Shown: positions 8,639 through 19,564 of the stretch, piece after piece
Numbering within the stretch: the stretch's first letter is position 1
Layout: each line of letters opens with the position of its first letter
Source of the DNA: Botryllus schlosseri
Taxonomy: Eukaryota > Chordata > Ascidiacea > Stolidobranchia > Styelidae
DNA length: 21,244 nt
Reading direction: 5' to 3'
Assembly: GCA_000444245.1 (NCBI GenBank)
Contig: ATSW01008397.1
Location: forward strand, 1-21,244
Notes under the pieces: model-generated
Database searches by the model: none
Seen by the model: the letters and a program-made list of their open reading frames with translations, nothing else
What the model was told of the DNA's origin: nothing
Position numbers and translations under genes: made by a program

Positions 8639-8786
8639 GCGCATGCATACAGTTGAACCGAATATTGTAATTTTAGAAGATATACTTCATTTTAGGTTGT
8701 TTTCGCGAAAAAAAACAAGTTCGAAACAAGAGTCCTGCTTTAAATATGTGTGTTTCAAATGAATTTTCAATTTAAACACAACCCTA

Positions 8787-11700
8787 TAATTATGACACTG
8801 CTGGTGGTAATAATTGGACAGCTTAGTCCATGTATGCGCTAAGTTGAGTCATTAGATCAATGAAAACGAGGACTTAGATCACCTAACTCTCTGAAGACAC
8901 TATATGCATTGTCAAATCACTTAAATTCATATTGTATCTTTTTGCGGAGATTCGGTCATTGGGAATTGTTTCGGGATGTGAAAAATACGTATTGTATACC
9001 CTATCTTATACAAATAGTACCGAAGTTATTTTCACTTACAAATGGGGTGAAATTGAAATTCACAAATTTCGAGACTGGGTAGTGGGTATATTGTTGTCTC
9101 CTAAAAAATCGACATTGCTATTCTATACTTCGCGTGACTGCAAGGTCGCAAACATGCAATATCGGATATATTTAGCCCTCCCGCGATTCCTATCTATCTG
9201 TAGAACATAGATATTAGGACGCGCTCGCGTGCCAATTACAAGCGTCAGACCCGTTTTTAGGTTTATGCCACACAACAGCGATAGCAAAAGTATGGTATAT
9301 AATAGTATATATATAGTAAGCCTATAGAGTATTGTAGTATACCTTGACGGGAAATGAATATTTCATTGGCAATAATTTTAATCTATGAACACACTGTATA
9401 ATTGCACATCTACTGTACACTTTCTTCCGAAGGAATACTGGAATCGACAATATAGTATTCCTAAACCACGTTTATAATGATTCATTCCAGACATGTGCTA
9501 AATGATTACATGCCTACATTGCCAACTTTTGTGCTGAAATATTAATGCACAACGTCGGAGACCGATATTATTTTGGGATGCATAATAGAGATACAACTTT
9601 GCTAGCATTTCCCCTCCGTTGAATATTCAATATAAATGGATCTTCATCTACTATAACTATACTATATCATAAGAAGGACCTCATATATCGATCTAAATTC
9701 ATCCTTCTACATTGGACACACTGCACAGTGTGAATTATTGGAGAGGAGTTAGTTGTTGTTGTTGTGTGTCTGTGCTAAGAGGACGAATGAGGTATATCTT
9801 TAATAAGATCAATTACGCAATTGCAAGTGCTGATCAAATACATTTCAACGTCACAAATATTCGCTGTCAGAAAGTGACCTTTGCAAATGCGCCCGGAGAG
9901 GATGTAAAACCAAAAATTTGAAGATAGTAGATAAACGAATTCGCAGAAGTCGTATAGTATCCCAGACGATTCACGTCAACTGTCGCGGACGGATGCAACA
10001 AGCGGCTACCAAACAGAGAGTCTTGCATGGAGCAGCCAGTAGATGCAAGATATCGTCTGTCCTGATGACAGAAATGTAACCTTTCACGAATATACTCCAG
10101 GTGCAGCGTATTTTACATTCCATGTCTCTACTGACAAACTTCGTCCGGGAATTCTCGATCCGAATTTTTCCATGGACGTGCATCGGATTCTGTAATCTGA
10201 AAACATGCGCCCGTGTTACTGTCGCTTAACGATATCACAGTGATTATCGCAGTGCGCGCGTTTGTGTATCGACCTATACGAATACGTTCGATTGCGGTAG
10301 ATATACGTGACCGTGGATATCACGACTCGTCGCCTGACGCAACGTGATAAGTCGCTTCCGTTTACCACGAATTCGACAGATTGACTCATGTTGGGTTATG
10401 GATCGTATGAATCTCACAGAACTTAGATACACGATGACGTAGCATGACTTCCCACTCAAAATAATGTTCACATATGCTTTGGAATGCACGACCCGGGTCT
10501 GCAGAATACTTCACGCATAGCGTTGGATTTTTCGCAACGAAAAATTACAAATTAGAAAATTACATATAGTAGTTGATTTCGTTAGAAGTTGCGGTAATCG
10601 CATCGTGTTACGACCTGCGAACCGGTTAGATATGAGGTATCCAAGGGGTATAGGGTAGCGTAGCCCCTTTTCTGGATGAGATTACTAAAATAAATATTTA
10701 TAATCCTACGAATGTTTTGATAGCATGATTATCGTCGTAAATTTTCTTTTGAACTGCAATATATCGCGCGTATCCGCTCTATATTCCTCGTGTTGATTTA
10801 TTCGGCAAAGTTCTGCCGGGCGATATGAAAACCTTCGACCCGCCTTTTGCTAACGCGCGAACACCAACCGGAATTCGTATAAAAAAGTTTACCTTTCTTA
10901 CGCAAGCGCAAGTATAATTCACGCGCAACATTATCGAGCATCTATCGACTGAAATGAAACACGCTTGATGCCCCAGTCCACTGAGCTGCCGGTCGGTGCA
11001 TGCTTCTGTACGATTGTTTGTGGTTGCCATTGTTAAATAAATATTCGATATCGGCATTCTCGTGCACCAGTACTGCAATGTCAGAATAACAAATTCCCGG
11101 CATTCAATACGGTAATAACTCAATATCAATAAAACGTGCCAGTGTGCCATATTAGGCAAAGAAACCATTATAAATAGCATGGATGTCAATGCTGTGTACA
11201 TCACAATAACGACTAGAAATGATCGGTGGGAAAATCTAGAGAAAAATATTTCTTTGGAGCATGCTATATCAAGTAATACCAAGCACATATTTTTGTTGAT
11301 CTTATTATGCGAAGAAGCAAGTCCATATAAAGGCTTCTAGAGACTAATACATTAAACATCGGTTGGTTATCAAGATTTGACTATATTTTACTGTGGTTGC
11401 GGTACTTATCTGTTTGAAACACACAGTAACACCCATCGAAAACGATGTAACAAGTTTTTGGCCAGTCTCGTGACGGTATTTTCAGCCAGCTATTTGTATT
11501 CCATACATCAACTCCGTCGCATATGTTGCATCTGGAAAATGATTATTTGTTTCTTGCTTGTATTATCCGCATTAAATTTTATGCCTGCCTCATATAGTAC
11601 TTTATTGAGAGATAATTTACATTATAAGTGCTAATGTAGACAATATGAATTAATCCCGTCGATGTTTGCATATCAAAACCAACCGGTGCCAACTTTATCT

Positions 11701-14700
11701 GTCCATATACATTGAACTGCGCCACTCCGGTTTCAATGCGCCGAGAAGCGACATGTGTTGACCTCACTAAAAACAAATACAAAACCACACAGACTTGAGC
11801 ATCATTATTCATTTACACAACGACGCGTGGCTCGTGAATATACCATACGACGCGTATTTTGAAGTGAACGCATCGTGTACGTCAAGCCATTCACAAATTA
11901 GATTTCGATAGTAAAACGATAAAACAAAGGAGTCATATTTACCGCGGTTGGAACGACAGTCATTAACATACGTCCTGGCAGCTAAGTATGCTCATCTTGA
12001 GAAATACTCATCTTTATATGTATACTGATAATTAACGGGTGTGTCGTTATCGCGCGGATGAAATAGTTGAAATTATTACCAGAAGAATCACACTTACACA
12101 AGAGATACGGATCTCGCCGAATAGGAAGAGGAAAAAAATGTGTCACTCATTTAAAAAGAAAATAGACGAAGCGAGTTCAGTGTCTTCCATCCGCGGCGTT
12201 AGGGGGAATATATGCTTCTTTAAAGATATGAGTAATTTTTATACAACAGACGTCTGAGTTATTAACTTCTCGATATCAATTTACGCAGGTATATTCGTGA
12301 AGCCAACGGTTTACTAATGGTAAACTCTAAAATACGGCGATGAAGAATGCTCAATAATTCAACAATCATCCGTCAAGACGCATTCTCGTCAGTTGAGATA
12401 AGCACCTAGTGGTATTTTTTTCGGAAACGACTGGATTACACTTTTAATCTACGATATCGCTTCGAGGTTTGCAGAAGTTGAATACCTGACGACGGATATA
12501 AGGTTGCATTCTTGAGGTAATATCTCTAATGTGCTATGAAATATTATACCTTAATTCATTGTGGCGGATATCAAATGGAACCCGTACTTTCGTTTACCGT
12601 ACGTTAGTCGCGTAAATAAGTTTCCATCATAAGTGATGAAAATGCTACCCTTATTCAAAATAGATTCGCTCCTGTTAACCATAGCTGTCGTTATTATGCA
12701 TTGGTGAACAATGTAGATTCCACCATATCCAAATCCGAACTGAAATACCAACACACGAATTCTGTTCCGCATGTCAGGAGACAACATGATATTCTATCAA
12801 TTTTAGTAGTTATAATTAATACTGTTATATTTGTAGTAATCTTCGAGAACATGGTATATATACAGGAATATCATAAAAAATAATTCTCAGGCAGTTATGT
12901 AATGTATAGACCTAGCTTCGCGTGGAAAAACTTTGGCTAAACAAGAATACGATGGTACGAGATGCGGAACCGGCCTATTGGTAGCTATCTTACCAAATAT
13001 GTGATCTCTCGAGAGCTGCTTGATTGGGATATATGTGACTTGTTGCAGATAATGCACTCGTGTTTATTTTGGTGTTTTGTAGTACACCGTTATGGTCAGG
13101 CTTCTTCAAAATATGGATAAAAATTCGCCTGTGCCGCAATTAGAGTGTGACTCATCGCGGCACGCGTATGTCGTATGTATGTATACTGAACTGGCTCGCT
13201 TATCGCCGTCATCTGTGTGTATAGTGATAGCGTAGGAAATTTCCGACGCAGGAAGCAGAATGACTAGGACGAAATATTCGTTAAGTCGCGAGAATCCAGT
13301 TTTGGAGCGGGAGTTAAGATATTAATGCATGTCGTTTCGAATTTTCGGCAATTCATGTCGCGCGGATTTCCGCTCTGTGACCTAAATTAAAAGTATGATA
13401 TCTCGGACTGTTGGTTAAATTGCCAAACATTATTTGCATACGTCACGTCAGAACGTTTCGTCTGCATCTTGAAGGTTTTACAGACACCCGAATACTTGAA
13501 GCAGCGGATCTTTGACTATGTCGCAATCAGGACATCGATGCCTGTTCCATTGCACTTGAGGTTCTGTACATTTGCTAACAATTACTGTGTTGATCACCTG
13601 TCGAACATATGACGTTACACTCGTACGAATTGTGACGACATTTCCATAAGTCAAACGCGGCGAAAAAGATTAATTCCACAAACCGCATTAGTGTCATTCT
13701 GAATAGTGGACACTTTGGTGGCGTTACATGATTTCTGCAGTGCAATAGTTTGAACTTTGAATTCATCAGTCCACTAAGTTCGCATATCTTATCGACATCA
13801 AAAGATTTACTGAACGCGTAGGCGAGAACGATAAAACCAGACAAAATAAAGTGTATCTGAGTGCATATAGGTCCTGTGTCGTTTTATAGGGTAATGAATA
13901 TGAAGTGATAGCGGCATGTAATGCAAAGAATAAGACCAGTTCTATTTTGTGCTCCTACGACAATGTTAGTTGGGACGCGTGTCAAATTGAACTTGTTGCA
14001 GTTGGCCGTCAAAAATATGACTTGATCCCTTGAGGCCAATTCTTCGTGCCAGCTCGCATCACTTGACAAAATGTCGTTCAAATGAAAATCTGTCGCCATG
14101 TTCTACATGTTTGGAATGTTGTGGTAAACGCGCAATAGAGGTAAGGGCCTTCCGTAAGCTGAAATAGTTCAAGAGGCAGAGGAGTCGAAAATGGCGATTG
14201 TCGACACACAAATCTAATATTTGTGCCCTATACACTATCAGGACAATAAATTCACCTTTTCGTAAGTGCATAAATCAACTTTTAAAGCTGCGTTGCTACT
14301 GTCCTCGCTCTCCACTTGTAGAACATTATTAAAATTTTATAGTTTGACACCGAACGCAAGTAATTTGTTATTTACTAGAATTTATAGCACGGTGATATGT
14401 ACTAATGCATGTTTGTAGACTGTAGAGTAGGGTTTTGCCTCAGCAAAAAAATCTATTACATATTATCACACCGTTTCCCCTTCGCGTATGTAATGAAACC
14501 TTGTATTTGAAACAGATAGTGGCATTTTGATATGAGCATCATGATGTATGACCATATCTCGATTATATGCCGTTCACACTGAAAAATCGGCGCAAGTTTT
14601 AACGCGAAATATCTATGATATATATATACATAGTTCGCTTGAGGCAAAATGCACCTGATATCAATAATATTCACATTAATGCGGCTGTGTACTGAGGCAA

Positions 14701-15991
14701 CAGCATTGGTGGCTCGAACTTGCGTAGTTGATATGAAGCAAGTCCGTAGACATGAATTTCAGATGTAGGTGTCAGTTTACTAATCCGGATATCTTTACGT
14801 ATATTGGTTATGATTACCGAAAGATTGAGTGTGAAATTGTCCGAATCGCAGTATTTGCACCTGTTTATGTGAAAGTCGCCAGATCAGATGGGAGTGTTAT
14901 CACAGTAAACTCATACCAATTAGTTAGTGTATGTAATAAGAAAATGTACAGCTATCTCTTATCGTCGGTATCAGTTAATGACGGTAAAAGAGGCAATGCT
15001 TATTATCAAAACCTTTGATCACTTTATGAGGGCGGCTATCATCGCTAAAGCAATAATATCGTTAATAATTTGCTTCTGATGTGCAGATGAAACATAGCGA
15101 CCGTTGGCAGTTAACATACGTTCTGCAGTACAATTTACGCTGCGTTCTGTATTCAAATAACCGCAATTTAGTCTTGCTGTTTTATCGAGATATACAGTAC
15201 AGATGCAAATGCTAACTGTTGCGAACGCCACACCATAGTATTTACGAAAATCACATGGATATAGAACGGCAGTGTTCCGATAACTCATGTCCAGCTTTAA
15301 ATCTCGCATATCAGCAGAAAATTGATCAAAATTTATTATCGAGGGATATCAGATGGCTATTACACAGAGAGTAACGATTTCGAACATGTGCGAATATCGC
15401 TGTGCATGACTATCTAGTGCCTATTCTAGGGCCGTATCACGGCAATGATGCTCATGTTCCAGAGACCGTACATTAGGAAAAATAAGAACTATACATATGG
15501 AATTGTGGGAGATGGTTGTTTTGAACTCTAGCTAGATTCATCTAGTAGTTCATAGATGCTATATGTGAAGATCGTCACCCTCTTTAACACCCTTCGCGCC
15601 GCTGAGTCCGAGTTAGAAATTCCAGGATACAATATGTTCACCATTCTTTTAAATTGATCGAACTTCGGACCGAACGCATAGCATATAATTCTAATGGGGT
15701 ACAGGATCAGCATGATGATTTCATCCACCACCTCATATCACAGTTCAGACATATCTCAAGATTGAGAAGCATATATTCGTTCCATTCACTGTTATACACG
15801 AATATGTATAGTGTATACCTAGTCTAAAATTACTTACCCATCCGCTAATTTCAAGCTGCGTTAGAAGATAATTCAACAGTAAGCGCCAGTTTGTGTTCAG
15901 GATGAAAAATTGTTTTACAAGATACTATATATATTGATAATAATAGTAAATATTTATGTCTGCCGTTTCATCATTCCGATAATTTTCGGAT
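8787..15991. other. Long non-coding stretch upstream of the MMP gene
   Basis: About 7 kb without a supported gene. The longest frame is on the minus strand at 10779-11288 (169 codons). It is hydrophobic at its start but has no recognisable receptor, channel or enzyme motif, and frames of this length are not surprising here. Other frames (8932-9210 and 14752-15018 on +, 15019-15309 on -) are shorter and equally anonymous. An alternating TA-rich tract lies near 9295-9320, and small palindromes include TTGAATATTCAA near 9620. Distal regulatory elements or non-coding exons could be present but cannot be recognised from one sequence. Confidence 0.4.
9431..9462. repeat. 9-bp perfect inverted repeat
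   Basis: AGGAATACT (9431-9439) and AGTATTCCT (9454-9462) are exact reverse complements across a 14-bp loop. No neighbouring feature suggests a role. Confidence 0.45.
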
Positions 15992-16365
15992 GGGGTTTGT
16001 GATTAATAATTGGGAGCGAAATCATCCTATCGTATTCAATAAGACAGAACTATGTCTGCGTCGTTAATTAGTCCGATTCAATATGGGGCCACGGGCGGGA
16101 TGACAGGAGACAGAATGACACACGTTTCGTGTTGTTTAGAAGGACACCAAGAGAACATAACTTCGTTTAGTGCAAGAAGGGGGTTTGTGGCTAATGATTG
16201 ATGGCGATTTTGTAATCATCCAAAGACAGAACTGCGCGTCTGCGTCATAAATTATTCTAGTTCAATGTTGGGTCATCTCGGTAGTGGTAGGAGACAGTAT
16301 GCCACACTTTACGTGTTGTATAGGAGGACGACCGGAGAAAATCACTTGGTGTACAGCAATGATGA
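15992..16365 (+). repeat. Diverged tandem duplication, unit about 188 bp
   Basis: Copy 1 (15992-16179) and copy 2 (16180-16365) both start GGGGTTTGTG. They then share, in the same order, ATTAATAATTG/CTAATGATTG, AGACAGAACT, GTCTGCGTC, TTCAAT, AGGAGACAG, CACAC, CGTGTTGT, AGGA and GAGA blocks separated by substitutions and small indels. Identity looks roughly two-thirds by eye, so the duplication is old. Neither copy has a sustained reading frame. An AGACA...TGTCT hairpin in copy 1 is partly kept in copy 2 as AGAC...GTCT. The repeat ends about 960 bp upstream of the MMP start codon and could be a remnant of a satellite or duplicated regulatory module. Confidence 0.75.
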
Positions 16366-17062
16366 TGTTGGAGTCGTAAAGCGAGAAAATGAGAAACAAA
16401 CGATTAGTCACACGCCATATTGTTTCTAACTTCGTCAACTCTCAGCAGTTTCATTTATGGTATGTTTCAGTAGCTTAACCATGTACATTATTATAGTTGA
16501 TAGTTGATTGGCTATAGTATTTACGCTATACAGAGAGTCCATTTAATGATTCCCAATCTACTTTTTGAGTTGATGGTGTGCAGTAGAAATATTACAATTC
16601 AGGAAACCAAGTAAAATATGTGTAAAATATCCGATCCATTCGAGCTTATTGTGGACTGTTAAGACCAAAAAAAAACGATATGTTTGACGTTAAAGTTCAG
16701 TTACGTTCAGTTTAATATAAATTTCATCAACTCAAAACACCGCAAGATTGAAGTGATGGTCAGGAATCTAAACGACTTGGAATAGTTTCAAAGTGGAAGT
16801 TGTAGTTGCTTTATTATGAGTAAATTAGTCTTAGAAATGAATTTATTTAAAACAATGATGATGTATGAGAAATATATGGCATTGAGAACATGTACTAAAA
16901 GAATTTTATTACGAAAAAACATCTCACGTCTTTTTCATAGGTTTTCTCCCGCTGTAGTAATGCACCAGCGGACACCCACATATACAGCTGCCTCGCACAC
17001 TTAATCGCATTTCATGTATTCAGCTATACTATGTTTAGCATGAGTGATCAGATACTATTTAA
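16366..17062. other. MMP upstream region, no clear promoter
   Basis: This stretch should include the MMP promoter and 5' leader if there is no distant 5' non-coding exon. I see a direct repeat of GTTCAGTT units around 16695-16712 and an AATATAAAT motif near 16714, but no paired TATA/initiator arrangement I would defend. Confidence 0.35.
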
Positions 17063-17326
17063 TGTTATCTTCATGTAGAAGCATATCAAGCGAAGATGAA
17101 AGATATGATACGACGAAGACGAACGAGGCCGTCCGCCAAGCCTGGATTACCGAAACACGCTCAAGCCCAATGCACTTCTATTAAGAACTATTTGAGGATT
17201 TTACCTAATATCGCGACTGACCGGCTTGCGGTTAACAAAGCAAGCAAATCGACAAAGGTTCAAATATTACGGACCTGCCTTCAAAGCTCCGTTTTGGAAT
17301 TATCACAACGCGTATCGCAGCAGAAG
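17063..17326 (+). other. Open in-frame leader before the MMP signal peptide (5' UTR, intron or N-terminal extension)
   Basis: The MMP frame stays open upstream of the chosen start, back to a TAA at 17060-17062. An in-frame ATG at 17096 would add 77 residues beginning MKDMIRRRRTRPSAKPG, strongly basic. A signal peptide would then be internal and could act as a type II membrane anchor. A CAG|CAG acceptor-like sequence (17318-17323) just before ATG 17327 offers another reading, with the upstream part intronic. I prefer 17327 as start because it puts a normal signal peptide at the N terminus. Confidence 0.4.
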
Positions 17327-17533
17327 ATGTTTTGCAAGATATCCCGCGCGAACTTCGTAACTTTACCAATTTTCCTATTTTTGTTTATCTCGACGACATT
17401 GGTATCTTCACTTCCCGTGGGTATGGATGCATTCCTAGATATTGACGAATCCGAGTATGCCAACTCGAGACCTGGACTAGAAACGACCCCGCTAGGAGAA
17501 CTATCTGAGAAAGATATGGAAATGTCTGCCAAG
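17327..17533 (+). CDS. MMP: Matrix metalloproteinase, exon 1 (signal peptide and start of propeptide)
   Basis: Encodes residues 1-69 of a secreted zinc endopeptidase of the MMP family (metzincin clan), which cleaves extracellular matrix and cell-surface proteins. ATG 17327 gives MFCKISRAN, then the hydrophobic core FVTLPIFLFLFISTTLV and a small-residue SSLP region, a standard cleavable signal peptide of about 28-30 residues. An acidic stretch (DAFLDIDESEY) and SEKDMEMSAK follow. The exon ends at AAG|GTAAGC, a strong donor, in phase 0. Assignment to the MMP gene comes from exons 2 and 3, with which it joins in frame. It contains one cysteine, in the signal peptide. The upstream in-frame ATG at 17096 is the main alternative start. 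Confidence 0.8.
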
Positions 17534-19202
17534 GTAAGCACATGGTATATTCGATTTTAGTATTGCCATCAGGTGTCTGGAATGTTGTCTTATGTGTCGT
17601 CATATTCTGATGTGACAATTCGAAAAAGATGTGCCAATGTTCAGTTTTAGCGTGCGCCGCTACACTAACACCGACTGAGTCCGCATAAGTGGGCAAGTTA
17701 TGCAACGTAATTCGTTACATGATTGACTTACTGTGAAGGCGAAATCTTTAACGCCGAGATCAGATATGATTTGCTAAGACGAATATCGAAAACGGATAAA
17801 TCATTCCATACCATCAACGGGTATCCCGCGGTATTCGCATGTCATTTCCGTCGACTTGTTTTGATGGTAATATAACGGCTAGGAGTGATTAATGAAAAAT
17901 GCGTGGCAACGCGATGTGGGCCGAAGCGCGAAGGAAACGTGACGAAAGATTCGAGGAAATCCTATTAAAAGTCAGCGTCGCCAGTCTTACATCAATTTAA
18001 TGCGATTCGGTCGAGCTAAAAAAGCAGGTTTTAGTGACTGTATCGGTTCCGGTAACACCGAAAATGTTTAATCCCAACGTGTCAAGTTAACCGTGCGTAA
18101 ATTGAAACCATACGCACTCTAATTAAATATTGGAGTATGATATACATGCCGTTACATTTCATATAAAATTATCGCGCGATTCAGAGATTCAAGATTTATT
18201 ATTTCAGATATTTTTCCGAATCATACAAAGTTTTTCGTGCTTGCAAGTCCTTTCTTGGGAAATATAACCTAAAAACCGTGTCCAATAAGTGACCGTACAA
18301 GTATAACTTAGGCCCAATCTGCAGCATTGTTACCATGTCGTGTAGGCGTAATCACATCGCAAATCATTTCTTGCCCCAACTATGACGGCTACGCATGCGG
18401 GAGCAATCGACTCGTTTTAGTAGTCCTTTGGTCCCAGAGGGTCAGGCATTGTGAGAATGAAGTACAGTTTTAAGTTTCATAAAACTAATCAGTGATACGG
18501 AATATAACACTCTCAATTATTCAGTGTGGTATTTGTCAGTGAAGGTCATTAAGGCGCGACCTATCACACGGTTTGCAAATGATTCAATTGATGATGGCTA
18601 GTTTTCGCACATTAGTCTTGCGTCTTACGTCGATGACTTCATTGTGTATCATAGAATTCTGCCAACTCGTTGTTTCGGAAAGATGAACATCCCACCTCCA
18701 AGTCCTTAAAAGTTTCTATCTGGCTAATCGCATAAATATGATACAATCATTTGCGATTTTCTCAGTAAAAATGTTATTGACGCTACGAAAACTACGTAAA
18801 TTTTATGTTTGCAAATTAAACGCGTGCGATGTAAAGAGCCATAGCTACATCCGAGCTCGCATAATTAAATATTATATCAAATACATACATATACGCGAAT
18901 TCGTGCAATGTTCATTGATGGATTGTGACTCATAGATGTGATCTTTCGAGGCCTGGGAATAGTTTGATATATATATGTAGCCTTCATAATCATATTTGAC
19001 ATGAGCATATCATCTGACCACGCGTTGCGGGCCTCTTCCTAAGCACCACCATGGTTGCAGTCCGATGAGAAGGTTTACGTAAGGAAAAACATATAGGCGA
19101 CGTCACGACTACATTTTTGACCAGAGAGCGACAATCGTTCGTATTTTGACCCTATGGTGCAAGCCCGCGTTAATTGTACATTTTATGCGCCACCGTATCC
19201 AG
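17534..19202 (+). other. MMP intron 1
   Basis: About 1.67 kb between donor AAG|GTAAGC and acceptor CCAG|ACTGTC, phase 0. A second in-frame acceptor at 19240-19241 (GTAAAG|GAATTT) would lengthen the intron by 39 bp and drop 13 residues. The interior has AT-rich frames such as 18738-18935 with no recognisable content, and no transposon ends were seen. Confidence 0.65.
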
Positions 19203-19564
19203 ACTGTCGGGGTAAATGACGGCAACTATACTTTGGTAAAGGAATTTTTGGGGAAATTCGGTTACGTGCAACCTGCAGAATGGAATGACGTGGCTCCCCG
19301 AACATGGGAAGAGCTCGAATACGGTATGTTCATGGACGAATCGGAATCATCTGGCAACGGGGATGATTACATGTACGGGAGTGGAGATGGCCGTGATCCA
19401 CTCGACATCAACAGACAAGGGGCGAATGAAGTCCTGACGTGGCGCGCTGAACTCATTTCGGAAGAACAGTATCACGAGGCCCTGATAAAATATCAAACCA
19501 TGAATCGGCTCAATGCCACGGGAGAACTCGATAACGACACGGCGTCGTTCATGGGACAACCAAG
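19203..19564 (+). CDS. MMP: Matrix metalloproteinase, exon 2 (propeptide domain)
   Basis: Encodes residues 70-189 plus two bases of codon 190. It holds the MMP propeptide, the peptidoglycan-binding-like three-helix domain that keeps the zymogen inactive. Landmarks are helix 1 EFLGKFGYV (about 83-91) and the last helix EALIKYQTMNRLNATGELDN (about 161-180, matching the family pattern ALxxFQxxxxLxxTGxLD). Then comes TASFMGQP, running into the cysteine switch. Between the helices lies an unusually long segment (about 92-155). Its core, about 105-137, is rich in Asp, Glu, Gly and Ser (for example MDESESSGNGDDYMYGSGDG), where typical MMPs have about 20 residues. N-glycosylation sequons are NYT (77), NAT (173) and NDT (180). 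There is no cysteine. The donor is CCAAG|GTCAGA, phase 2. The acceptor could be 19202 (CAG) or 19241 (AAG), both in frame. I chose the better consensus. Confidence 0.9.

Larger units (their letters stand above)
7957..8786. mobile_element. Possible old hAT-like MITE, related to 1423-1844, interrupted by a younger MITE
   Basis: The left end GAGGCTTGCATTTAAAACAA resembles the left end of the 1423 element (TAGGGTTGCATTTAAAACAA). The right end, read on the minus strand from 8786, is TAGGGTTGTGTTTAAATTGA. Removing the 495 bp of the nested MITE plus one target copy leaves about 335 bp, similar to the 422-bp relative. The flanks (GTAGGGGTC left, TAATTATG right) show no target duplication and the ends are diverged, so this is an older or degraded copy if the call is right. 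No coding capacity is visible. Confidence 0.35.

Noticed and set aside
10779-11288. 169-codon minus-strand frame with a hydrophobic start, possibly receptor-like
   Set aside because: It has one or two hydrophobic stretches but no ordered set of membrane helices or family motif. A frame of this length is not unlikely in 21 kb read in six frames.
12039-12257. Basic 72-residue + strand frame (CRYRADEIVEIITRR...)
   Set aside because: No domain, no flanking splice signals I trust, and short.
14752-15018. 88-codon + strand frame adjacent to a 96-codon minus-strand frame
   Set aside because: Both are anonymous, and the arrangement does not suggest exons of one gene.
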